Source: Nocardioides marinisabuli (GTDB lineage Bacteria; Actinomycetota; Actinomycetes; Propionibacteriales; Nocardioidaceae). From it: DNA of 64,000 nucleotides. The notes under the pieces were generated by a model. It was not told where the DNA came from and did no database searches. It was given only the letters and a program-made list of their open reading frames with translations. A program made the translations under genes and the position numbers. Shown here piece after piece: positions 50,279 through 58,341 of this stretch. The stretch spans positions 248,001 to 312,000 of the forward strand of contig NZ_CP059163.1 of assembly GCF_013466785.1 (NCBI RefSeq), read 5' to 3'. The stretch's first letter is position 1. Every line of letters begins with the position of its first letter.

Positions 50279-51775
50279 GTGCTCTCCGTCCTGGTGCTCC
50301 TCCCCCTGCTCGCCGCGGCGCTGCTGCTGGTCCCCGGGGTCTCCGACCGGTGGGCCCGGTGGGCCTTCGTGGGCGTCACGCTCGTCGAGGTGGTCCTGGC
50401 CGCCGTGCTCTGGGCGCGCTTCGAGGACCCCGGCGTCAACGGCCTCGCCTTCGAGCAGCAGGTCTCGTGGATCCCCGGCCTCGGCGCCAGCTACCACGTC
50501 GGCCTCGACGGGCTGTCCCTCGCCCTGGTCGTGATGACGTGCGTGGTCTTCGCCGCGTGCGCGGTCTACGCGCTGGGCGACGAGCAGCGACCGCGCCTCC
50601 AGGCGGCGCTGTTCCTGGCGCTGGAGACCACCTGCCTGGGGGTCTTCGCCGCCGCCGACCTGATCGTGTTCTTCCTCTTCTTCGACCTCTCGATCGTGGG
50701 CATGTACCTCGCGATCCACGGCTGGGGGCACGGCGACCGGGCCCGTTCGGCCCTGCAGTTCTTCCTCTACACCTTCCTGGGCTCCTTGGCGCTGCTGCTG
50801 GGCTTCATCGGCCTGTACGTCGCCTCCGAGCCGCGCACCTTCGACATGGTCGAGCTGGCGGCCTCCCCGCCGCTGCAGGGCAGCGGGGCCACCGGCGTCC
50901 TCGTGCTGGGGGCGGTGCTGCTGGGCCTGGCCATCAAGACCCCGACCGTGCCCTTCCACACCTGGCTGCCGCCGGCCCACACCGACGCGCCGGCGATCGG
51001 GTCGGCCGTGCTGGCGGGCGTGATGCTCAAGCTCGGCACCTACGGCTTCGTGCGGATCGCGATGCCGATGCTCCCCGACGCCTGGCGCGCCTGGGCGCCG
51101 GTGCTCGTGGTCGTCGGCATCGTCTCGGTGCTGTGGGGCGCGCTGGTGGCGCTGGCCCAGAGCGACCTGAAGCGGATGATCGCCTACACCTCGGTCAACC
51201 ACATGGGTTACGTCGTGCTCGCGGTCGGTGCGGCGGGAGTGATCGCCGACGGCACGGCCGACGCCGAGGCCGCACGCACCACCGCGGTCACCGGCGCGGC
51301 CACCCAGATGGTCAGCCACGGCCTGCTGACCAGTGCGCTCTTCCTGCTGGCCGGGGTGGTCTGGAGCCGACGCGGCAGCTACGCCCTCGCCGAGTACGGC
51401 GGCCTGGCCCGCCCCGCCCCGCGCTTCGCCGCCCTCCTGGTGCTGGCGGCCCTGGGCTCGTTGGGCCTGCCCGGTCTCTCCGGCTTCATCGCCGAGCTGC
51501 AGGTCTTCGCCGGCTCGATCGCCGTCGTCCCCTGGAGCGCGGTGGCCCTGCTGGGCATCCTGCTGATGACGGCGGTGCTGCTGCGCGCGCTGCAGCAGCT
51601 GCTCACCGGCCCGGTGCACGGGCTCGCCGAGGGCTTCGCCGACGTCCGGGCCCGCGAGGGGCTGCCGGTCGCGGTGCTGCTCGCGCTGGCCGTGGTGGTC
51701 GGCCTGGCGCCCCGGCCGCTGCTCGACCTGCTGGAGCCGGCGGCCGCGGCCGCGGCGGCCCTGGTGGCCCGGTGA
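50279..51775 (+). CDS. nuoM: NuoM-like antiporter subunit
   Basis: 498 aa, about 14 helices. AIKTPTVPFHTWLPPAHTDAPAIGSAVLAGVMLKLGTYG and AYTSVNHMGYVVL are classic. At the helix-5 position the conserved Glu appears to be Asp (FFDLSIVGMYLAI). GTG start 3 bp after nuoL with GAGG upstream. Confidence 0.93.
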   Translation: MLSVLVLLPLLAAALLLVPGVSDRWARWAFVGVTLVEVVLAAVLWARFEDPGVNGLAFEQQVSWIPGLGASYHVGLDGLSLALVVMTCVVFAACAVYALGDEQRPRLQAALFLALETTCLGVFAAADLIVFFLFFDLSIVGMYLAIHGWGHGDRARSALQFFLYTFLGSLALLLGFIGLYVASEPRTFDMVELAASPPLQGSGATGVLVLGAVLLGLAIKTPTVPFHTWLPPAHTDAPAIGSAVLAGVMLKLGTYGFVRIAMPMLPDAWRAWAPVLVVVGIVSVLWGALVALAQSDLKRMIAYTSVNHMGYVVLAVGAAGVIADGTADAEAARTTAVTGAATQMVSHGLLTSALFLLAGVVWSRRGSYALAEYGGLARPAPRFAALLVLAALGSLGLPGLSGFIAELQVFAGSIAVVPWSAVALLGILLMTAVLLRALQQLLTGPVHGLAEGFADVRAREGLPVAVLLALAVVVGLAPRPLLDLLEPAAAAAAALVAR

Positions 51776-51794
51776 GCCGGCGGGTGCGCGTGCG

Positions 51795-53207
51795 ATGAGC
51801 ATGACGTCGAGCGTCGTGGCGCTGCTGCCCGAGCTGGTGCTGCTGCTGGGCGCGGTGGGGTGCCTGCTGCTGGGCTCGTGGACCCCCCGACGACGGCAGG
51901 GCCGCGTCCGCGGGGTCGCTGGCCTGGTGGTCCTCGGCTTCCTCGCCGCGACCGTCCGGGGACTGCTGGCGCCGAGCACGACGGCGTTCTCGGACACGTT
52001 CGCCGTCGACGAGGTCACCGGGCTGCTCCGGGTGGTGGTCGGTCTCGCGCTCCTGGTGCTGCTGGCGCTGGCCGGCGACGAGGTCGCCGGGCACCCGCGC
52101 GAGAGCGAGGTCTACGTCCTGCTGCTGCTGGGCGCCGACGGGGTGCTGCTCGTGGGCGGCAGCACCGACCTGGCCGTGCTGGTGGTCGGCTTCCTCCTGG
52201 CCAGCATCCCGCTCTACGGGCTGATCGGGCTGTCCACCGCGTCCACGGCGCCGGAGGCGGCGCTGAAGACCTACCTCGTCGGTGCGCTGTCCGGGATCGT
52301 GCTGATGCTCGGGGCGGCCGTGCTCCACGGCCTGGCCGGCAGCACGGCGTACGCCGACCTCGACGCGGGGGTCACCGCTGCTCCCACAGCGGCTGGGGCC
52401 GCCGGGGTGGTGCTGGTCCTGGTGGGCCTGCTGTTCAAGGCCGGGGCCGTGCCCGCCCACTTCTGGGTGCCCGACGCCGTGCAGGGCTCGTGGGTCACCA
52501 GCGCCGCCTTCCTCACCACCGTGCCCAAGCTGGGCGCGGTGGTGGCGATCATGCGGCTGCTCGACGCGCTGCCCCGCCAGGACGTGTGGCCCGCCCTGGT
52601 GGCTGTCCTGGCCGCGGTCAGCATGAGCGTGGGCAACCTCGCCGCCCTCACGCAGGACGACGTGCGCCGCCTGCTGGGCTGGTCGACGATCAGCCAGGTC
52701 GGCTACCTGCTCGCCGTGGTCGCGGCCGTCCCCGCAGTCGACCGGGCCCGCCCCACGCTGCTGCTCTTCCTCGCCGGCTACGCCGTGACCAACCTGGCCT
52801 GCTTCGCCGTGCTCCGGGCCGAGCCCGGCCGCGTGCGGGTCGAGCAGTGGCAGGGTGCGGCCCGGCGCCGGCCCGCCCTCACCGCCGCGCTCGGGGTCTC
52901 GCTGCTGGGCCTCGTGGGCACGCCCCCGACCGCGGTCTTCGTGGCGAAGGTGCTGACGATCGCGGTCACCTGGGAGGCCGGGCTGGCCTGGCTGGCGGTG
53001 CTGGTCGCGGCCAACACGGTGCTCAGCCTGGCCTACTACCTACGGTGGCTGGCGGCCTGCCTGGCCCGAGCCGGGGGCGACGCGGCGCGGACCGCCGATG
53101 CGCGCACCGGACCTGGACGTGCACCCGCGGCGCTGGCCGTGGGGTGCGCCGGCGCGGCGGTGCTACTCGGCCTCGTGGCGGGCCCGGTGCTGGCGCTGGC
53201 CGGCTGA
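51795..53207 (+). CDS. nuoN: NuoN-like antiporter subunit
   Basis: 470 aa, about 14 helices. LFKAGAVPAHFWVPDAVQGSWVTSAAFLTTVPKLGAVV and GWSTISQVGYLL are typical. The Glu usual in helix 5 (ELMSLPLYAL in E. coli) is missing: FLLASIPLYGL. The loss of this residue may impair its proton path. The last gene of the operon; the stop is 17 bp from the convergent DUF305 gene. Confidence 0.9.
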   Translation: MSMTSSVVALLPELVLLLGAVGCLLLGSWTPRRRQGRVRGVAGLVVLGFLAATVRGLLAPSTTAFSDTFAVDEVTGLLRVVVGLALLVLLALAGDEVAGHPRESEVYVLLLLGADGVLLVGGSTDLAVLVVGFLLASIPLYGLIGLSTASTAPEAALKTYLVGALSGIVLMLGAAVLHGLAGSTAYADLDAGVTAAPTAAGAAGVVLVLVGLLFKAGAVPAHFWVPDAVQGSWVTSAAFLTTVPKLGAVVAIMRLLDALPRQDVWPALVAVLAAVSMSVGNLAALTQDDVRRLLGWSTISQVGYLLAVVAAVPAVDRARPTLLLFLAGYAVTNLACFAVLRAEPGRVRVEQWQGAARRRPALTAALGVSLLGLVGTPPTAVFVAKVLTIAVTWEAGLAWLAVLVAANTVLSLAYYLRWLAACLARAGGDAARTADARTGPGRAPAALAVGCAGAAVLLGLVAGPVLALAG

Positions 53208-53224
53208 CCCGTCACCCGCCGTCC

Positions 53225-53872
53225 TCAGCCGAGCAGCCCCTCCATGGCCTCGATCTCGGCGCTCTGCGAGGTGATGACCGACTCGGCGAGGGCGACCGCG
53301 TCGGGGTGCAGCCCCTCCGCGACCTCCGTCTCGGCCATCTCGACCGCGCCCTCGTGGTGCTCGGTCATCATCTCCAGCCACAGCTGCTCGAACTCGGCGT
53401 CGTCGGCCTCGCGCAGCTCCTGCATCTCCTCGCTCGTCATCATCCCGGTCATGGCCTCCCCCATGGCCTCGCCGTCCTCCATGTCGTGCGACCCGCCGTC
53501 GTGCCCGGCGTTGGCGTGGTCGAGCCCGGTCTCGGGCACCGGCTCGCCCCAGGTGGTCAGCCACTCGGTCATGGTCTGCACCTCCGGCACCTGCGCCTCC
53601 CGGATGTCGGTCATGAGTGCAGCCATCTCGGGATCGACGTCGCGTCCCTCCGCCAGCACGACCATCTCGACAGCCTGCGCGTGGTGCGGGATCATCTGCG
53701 TCGCGAACTCGACGTCGGCGTCGTTGAACCGCGAGCCGTCGCGCGCCGTGCGGGCGGTGTCGTCCGGCTCCTCGTCCGTGCCGCCGCAGGCGGCAGCGCC
53801 GAGGAGGAGCCCGGTGAGGGCCACGGCCCCGAGGACGCGTCGGACGGGGCGGGAGGCGCGGGTGGCGGTCAC
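53225..53872 (-). CDS. DUF305 lipoprotein
   Basis: 215 aa. Lipobox LLLGAAACGG. Two DUF305 ferritin-like helix pairs: DVEFATQMIPHHAQAVEMVVLA and WLEMMTEHHEGAVEMAETE, each with the HH(A/E) and Met ligands that bind copper or other metals. A Met/His-rich linker (GHDGGSHDMEDGEAMGEAMTGMM) adds potential ligands. Extracytoplasmic copper binding is likely. GTG at 53872. Confidence 0.87.
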   Translation of the reverse strand: MTATRASRPVRRVLGAVALTGLLLGAAACGGTDEEPDDTARTARDGSRFNDADVEFATQMIPHHAQAVEMVVLAEGRDVDPEMAALMTDIREAQVPEVQTMTEWLTTWGEPVPETGLDHANAGHDGGSHDMEDGEAMGEAMTGMMTSEEMQELREADDAEFEQLWLEMMTEHHEGAVEMAETEVAEGLHPDAVALAESVITSQSAEIEAMEGLLG

Positions 53873-53919
53873 TCCCCCAGCCTAGGAATCAGCCCAACCG
53901 CTCGACGCCCGAGTCCCCC

Positions 53920-55674
53920 TCAGGCGTCGTCGACCTGCACCCGGACCTCCCCGCGCGCGGGGTTGCAGGCCCGGTCGCCGGCGTAGGTGACCGTCACCAG
54001 GCGGTCGCCCGCCTTGATCGGCTTGCGGGCACCGAAGGTGGCCCGCAGCTTGCCGTCGCGCAGCGCGACCTGGTCGGAGCGTCCGCTGACCGTCACCGTC
54101 ACCCGACCGGTGGGCACGACGTCGACGCCCTGCGCCGGCACCAGGTCGGCCTTGACGACCACCTTGCCGCGCCGGGAGCGCGCCGAGACCACGACCTTGA
54201 CCGGGATGGTGACCCGGCCGGCGTTGACGACGTCCTGCGCCGCCTCGGCCCCCGGGCTGGTCGCGCGCACCAGGGCGCTGATCTCGCTGCCCAGGTCGTC
54301 CTCGGTGCAGCGGTAGCGCAGCCCGGTCGCGCCGCTGATCGCCTTGCCGGCGCGGCGCCACTGCACGCTGACCTTGGCCCCCGAGGGGTCGTAGGCGCCG
54401 GGGTCGACCTCGAGCCGCTTGCCCGGGCGGGTGCGTCCGCTCACCGACGGCCGGCGGGTGGCGCGCACCTTCTTGTCGGCGTTGCGGTACCTCTCGACGA
54501 TGCGGTGCGCGTCGGAGCGCACGTCGGGCAGGCGCGCGTAGAGCAGCTTGCCGGGGCAGGCGGTGTCGTTGGTGTCGCGGTGCCCGTCGATGATCCGCAG
54601 CGTCGCCACGGTGCCGGCGCGGTACCGGTCGCTGCCCTCGGAGCGCACCTTGATCTTGCCGCGCGGGCGACGGGCGTACTGGTCGAGCTTCCAGGCGGCC
54701 AGGTCTGCCAGCGCGCCCTGCATCGCCTTCGACGGGCCGGTGACCTCGTAGTTGCCGATCGCCGCGACCCCGGTCGAGGTGGCGTTGAAGCCGAGCGTGT
54801 GGGCGCCGCGCACCGGCTTGGCCACGCCCCCGGCTCGGCCCTCCCAGAGCCGGCCGTACTTGTCGACCAGGAAGTTGTAGGCGATGTCGCTCCAGCCCAG
54901 GTTCTGGGTGTGGTAGCGGTAGAAGCCGCGGATCAGCGCGGGCACGTCGGTGCGCGAGTAGTCGTTGCCGCTCGCGGTGTGGTGCACGTGCAGCTGCTCG
55001 ATCGTGGAGTTGTAGCGCGGGGAGCCGTTGCGCCACGACTCGGTGGCGCCCCAGCTCTTGCGGCTGCGGATCGTCGGCTTGGGCACGGGGTCGCCCTCGC
55101 GGGCGGCGGTGCTGCGCCCGGCCGCCAGCGAGGTGGGGACCTCGTCGGCGTCGGCGGCGCGCGGCTGGGGGTGCAGCAGCACCAGCGTCAGGTCTCGGGG
55201 CCGGGTGCCGCCGACCTGCACCTGCACGCCCTCCGCGGCCCCCACCCAGCGCAGGTGCGTGCCGCGCACGGCGGTCTCCTCGGCGTCGTCGGGGTCGGGG
55301 TGGTCGTCGAGGGCCGGCAGCACCTGCCACTGGCCCCAGCTGCCGGCGACCTTGGAGCGCACCGACACCTCGGCGGTGCTCTCGCCGCGCCAGGTCGCGG
55401 CCACCATCGAGTGCACCGAGGTGGGCAGCGCCCTGGTCGTCCAGCGCGCCTGGGCGGAGCGGGTGAGCAGCGAGTCGTCGAGGCGCACCTCGAGGGCCTT
55501 GACGTCCGACCCGCTGTCGGCCGAGAGCTCGAGGGCTCCGCCGGGCTGCTCGCGGGGGTCGTCGGGCTGGGAGGAGGGGTCGAGGCGCACGGCGACCCCG
55601 ACCGCGCCGACGGCGACGCCGCCGACGACGGCCGCCTTCACGAGGGAACGTCGGTGGGTGGGCTCGGGGGGCAT
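53920..55674 (-). CDS. Secreted peptidoglycan amidase (PGRP type) with beta repeats
   Basis: 584 aa. An N-terminal export signal THRRSLVKAAVVGGVAVG (Tat-like) is followed by a beta region (about 40-190). The PGRP/amidase_2 domain (about 205-375) has IEQLHVHHTASG, GWSDIAYNFLVDKYGRLWEGR, HTLGFNATSTGVAAIGNYE and IDGHRDTNDTACPG, with zinc His and Cys. Two Ig-like or bacterial-Ig domains (about 395-584) end the protein. It would cut MurNAc-L-Ala bonds in peptidoglycan. Confidence 0.9.
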   Translation of the reverse strand: MPPEPTHRRSLVKAAVVGGVAVGAVGVAVRLDPSSQPDDPREQPGGALELSADSGSDVKALEVRLDDSLLTRSAQARWTTRALPTSVHSMVAATWRGESTAEVSVRSKVAGSWGQWQVLPALDDHPDPDDAEETAVRGTHLRWVGAAEGVQVQVGGTRPRDLTLVLLHPQPRAADADEVPTSLAAGRSTAAREGDPVPKPTIRSRKSWGATESWRNGSPRYNSTIEQLHVHHTASGNDYSRTDVPALIRGFYRYHTQNLGWSDIAYNFLVDKYGRLWEGRAGGVAKPVRGAHTLGFNATSTGVAAIGNYEVTGPSKAMQGALADLAAWKLDQYARRPRGKIKVRSEGSDRYRAGTVATLRIIDGHRDTNDTACPGKLLYARLPDVRSDAHRIVERYRNADKKVRATRRPSVSGRTRPGKRLEVDPGAYDPSGAKVSVQWRRAGKAISGATGLRYRCTEDDLGSEISALVRATSPGAEAAQDVVNAGRVTIPVKVVVSARSRRGKVVVKADLVPAQGVDVVPTGRVTVTVSGRSDQVALRDGKLRATFGARKPIKAGDRLVTVTYAGDRACNPARGEVRVQVDDA

Positions 55675-55733
55675 GCGCCGATTGTGCCGAGCCCGGGACC
55701 CCGATCCGGGGAGGCACGACGGGGCGGGTGCTC

Positions 55734-56471
55734 CTAGGAGGCCGGGACGGTCTCCGCTGCAGGCTCCGGCGCGGCCTCGAGGGTCTCGCCGCAGTGGGCG
55801 AACAGCCCCTCCTGGCGCGCGACGTACGCCGCCAGCGCCACGGTCAGCACGGCGGCCAGCACGTTGACGACCAGCATCAGGATGCTCTTGACGAGCACGA
55901 ACGTCTCGAGGGACTGCGACTGCAGCAGCCACAGCGTCGCGCTCGCCTTGGCCAGCCCCAGCCCGGCCCACAGCGCGGTCAGGTGCCAGAACAGCCGGCG
56001 CACCCGCGGGCGCATCGCCAGCTCGTGGTCCATCGGGTAGAAGTCGCCGGCCAGCCGCGCCACCATCGGGCGGGCGCTGGCCAGGGAGAGCGCGAAGAGC
56101 AGCGCCACGACCCCGTCGGTGATCACCGGCTGCAGGAAGTAGAGCCACGCGCTGTCGGCGACCAGCGAGAGCGCCGTGCGCCCGCTGAGCAGGATCGCGG
56201 TCAGCCACAGCAGCCCCGAGGCGCGGCGCCGGGTCACCACCCGCCACCCGATGGCGCCGTACGACCAGGCGAGCGCGGCACCGATGGCGGTCCACACGCC
56301 GGCGAGGGCGAAGACGCCGTAGAACAGCACGGCGGGCACGACCACCGCGACGAGCAGGCTCTGGGCCACGCGGCGCACGACGCTGGCCAGGTCGGGTCGC
56401 GAGGCGGTCGCGGCGGGGGTCCGCGGAGTGGTGGTGGGCAGGGACGAGGGCGCTGGGACGCGAGGTGCCAA
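55734..56471 (-). CDS. VC0807-like/DUF3159-like multi-pass membrane protein
   Basis: About 245 aa from a TTG at 56471. Six hydrophobic segments with VVVPAVLFYGVFALAGV, TAILLSGRTALSLVADSAWLYFLQPVITDGVVALLFALSLASARPMVARLAGDFYP. The family (VC0807-like) is of unknown function. The start is doubtful: a GTG at 56597 would overlap the upstream hydrolase by 62 bp and adds a Pro/Arg-rich, non-conserved leader. The stop at 55734 is certain. Confidence 0.6.
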   Translation of the reverse strand: MAPRVPAPSSLPTTTPRTPAATASRPDLASVVRRVAQSLLVAVVVPAVLFYGVFALAGVWTAIGAALAWSYGAIGWRVVTRRRASGLLWLTAILLSGRTALSLVADSAWLYFLQPVITDGVVALLFALSLASARPMVARLAGDFYPMDHELAMRPRVRRLFWHLTALWAGLGLAKASATLWLLQSQSLETFVLVKSILMLVVNVLAAVLTVALAAYVARQEGLFAHCGETLEAAPEPAAETVPAS

Positions 56472-56535
56472 GGGGGCCGGTCCGCCGGTCGGTGCTGCAC
56501 CGGGCTTCGCTCGGAGGTAGGACGGAAGTCTGAGT

Positions 56536-57153
56536 CTACCGGGTCCGCGCGGCGTCGGCGAAGGCCGCGGCCACCTCGTCCGAGGTGCGCCGCGCACCGG
56601 TCTGCAGGTACTCCATCGCTCGCAGCGCCGCCTCGTGGGCCTCGAGGCCCGACCCGGCCACGCAGTCCTCGACGACCCGGCAGTGGTAGTCGTGCTGGTG
56701 GGCGTCGACGAAGGTGTAGTGCACGCACACGTCGGTGTGGCCCCCGACCAGCAGCAGCGTCTCGGCGCGCAGCCCCTTGAGCAGGATCTCCAGCTCGGTG
56801 CCGAAGAAGCACGAGTAGCGGCGCTTGCGGATCACGTAGTCGTCGGGGCGCACCCCGAGCGCGGCGGCGATCTCGGTGCCCGGGTCGCCCTCCAGCAGGT
56901 GGACCCCCTCGGCCCCGTCGAGCTCCCGGCCGAAGTCGACCAGGTCGCGGCGGTGGGCCTCCTGGAAGAACACCACCGGGACCCCGCACTCGCGGGCGCG
57001 GGCGACCAGCGCCGGCACCCGGTCCATCGCCTCGGCGTAGCCGGGCATGAAGGGGATCGCCGACTCCTCGCCCTCGGCGCCACCGCCGCCCTGGACGTCG
57101 ATGACGACGAGGACCGGCCGGCCCTCGATGAGCTGTCGCTGCTGCTGGGACAT
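56536..57153 (-). CDS. Isochorismatase-family cysteine hydrolase
   Basis: 205 aa. The catalytic triad is visible: Asp in VLVVIDVQ, Lys in VIRKRRYSCFFGTEL, and Cys in GGHTDVCVHYTFVDAHQHDY. It hydrolyses an amide, such as nicotinamide, biuret or N-carbamoyl compounds; the substrate is unknown. ATG at 57153 is chosen since a strong AGGAGGCGAG lies just upstream; an alternative start at 57186 is weaker. Confidence 0.88.
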   Translation of the reverse strand: MSQQQRQLIEGRPVLVVIDVQGGGGAEGEESAIPFMPGYAEAMDRVPALVARARECGVPVVFFQEAHRRDLVDFGRELDGAEGVHLLEGDPGTEIAAALGVRPDDYVIRKRRYSCFFGTELEILLKGLRAETLLLVGGHTDVCVHYTFVDAHQHDYHCRVVEDCVAGSGLEAHEAALRAMEYLQTGARRTSDEVAAAFADAARTR

Positions 57154-57286
57154 CTCGCCTCCTGGTGAGTCGCGACAGCCGGCCACGCCCGCTGTCGCGT
57201 GCGTCGTCGTCGGTCCGGGTACGGCGCGTCTCGTCCGGACGCCGCCGGGGACCGGCGACGTGCCGCGACCCTACAACGGCACCGGC

Positions 57287-58153
57287 TCAGGGGTGGGGCC
57301 ACGCGTTGGGCACGCAGCCGTCGAGGACGACGGTCTGCTGCAGCATCACCGGGGCCGGCAGCCCGGCGCCCGGGCAGGCGGCGTGGCCGTGGCCCAGCGC
57401 GTGGCCGACCTCGTGGTTGACCAGGTAGCGGCGGTAGCCGCGCAGACCGCCGTCGTAGGCCAGCGAGCCCAGCTGCCACCGCACCGCGTTGAGGGCGACG
57501 ACTCCCCCGTTGCGGCAGGACAGCTCGCCGCGGGTGCTGAGCGGGGCGCACAGCCGGTCGGTGGTGGCGGGGGTGGCCACCAGGATGCGCAGGTCGGGGT
57601 CGGTGGCGGTCGGCTCCAGCACGCCCGGCTCGCCGCGCACCCAGCTGCGCGGGTCGCGCAGGATGGCGTGGACCGTCTCGGCGACCTGCGCGGCGTCGAT
57701 GCCCGAGGCGGCCAGCCCCCGCTCGACCTCGACCGTGTACGTCGTGCGCGTGCCCGCCGGCGGAGCCTGCTCGACCGGGGCGACGTCGAAGGTGCCGGGG
57801 CCGGCGTGGGGCACCGGCTCCGGCTCGGGCTCGGGTGCCGGCAGCGGGTCGCGCCCGCGCAGCGGGTCGCCCACCCCGGCCCCTGCCGCCCGGGCGTCCG
57901 CGGCGGGGCGCGTGGGCTCGACCGAGGCGGGAGCGGGGGTCTCCTCGGCGACCGAGGTCTCGGCACCGACCGGGCCGAGCATCGCGACCGCACCGAGAGC
58001 CAGGGCGCCTGCGGCCCCCAGCCCGACCACGACGCGGCGGCGGCGCGACCGGGCGGCGTACGCCGTGGCGCGCGGTGGCGGGCGCTGCTCACGTGTCGCC
58101 GACCTCCCTGCCGCCTCGGCACGGGACCTCGACGGCCCCCCGCTCCGCGTCAT
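57287..58153 (-). CDS. DUF3152 secreted/anchored zinc metalloprotease-like protein
   Basis: 288 aa. One membrane helix (about 40-62, VVVGLGAAGALALGAVAML) after a basic cytosolic part, a Pro/Glu linker (PAPEPEPEPVP), then DUF3152 (about 130-288) with NHEVGHALGHGH, a metzincin-like HExxHxxGxxH zinc site, and VALNAVRWQLGSLAYDGGLRGYRRYLVNHE before it. Four cysteines. Likely an extracytoplasmic protease of unknown target. Confidence 0.83.
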   Translation of the reverse strand: MTRSGGPSRSRAEAAGRSATREQRPPPRATAYAARSRRRRVVVGLGAAGALALGAVAMLGPVGAETSVAEETPAPASVEPTRPAADARAAGAGVGDPLRGRDPLPAPEPEPEPVPHAGPGTFDVAPVEQAPPAGTRTTYTVEVERGLAASGIDAAQVAETVHAILRDPRSWVRGEPGVLEPTATDPDLRILVATPATTDRLCAPLSTRGELSCRNGGVVALNAVRWQLGSLAYDGGLRGYRRYLVNHEVGHALGHGHAACPGAGLPAPVMLQQTVVLDGCVPNAWPHP

Positions 58154-58220
58154 CCTAGGCAGCGCCCACCCGCCCCGACCACCGGCCTCCGCCCCCCTGA
58201 GGCTGCGCCCCGGCCCCCGA

Positions 58221-58309
58221 AGTTTCATCGGGCACCCGAGGGAACTGGCGCCGCCATACTGATGCTTCGTGCAGGAGGCGCGAGTTCCATCGGGTACCCG
58301 ATGAAACTC
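58221..58309. repeat. Pair of related palindromic repeats
   Basis: 58282-58309 is a 28-bp palindrome with one mismatch pair, centred on CGGGTACCCG. 58221-58246 is a less perfect copy with the same TTTCATCGGG and CCCGA arms. They lie about 61 bp apart, between the P-type ATPase stop and the DUF3152 start, on genes read leftward. Could be terminators of the ATPase gene or operators for DUF3152. Confidence 0.65.
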
Positions 58310-58341
58310 CCGCGGCCCCGATCAGAACACGTTCTAGGCAC

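Noticed and set aside
48047..52018. Open frame of about 1300 codons on the - strand opposite nuoK-nuoN
   Set aside because: Composition (His/Gln/Arg/Gly) and the lack of domains show it is the antisense of real genes in high-GC DNA.
53920..56295. Longer start for the amidase reaching into the membrane-protein gene
   Set aside because: The signal sequence beginning at 55674 is a clear N-terminus, and the extension is an Arg/Ala-rich shadow.
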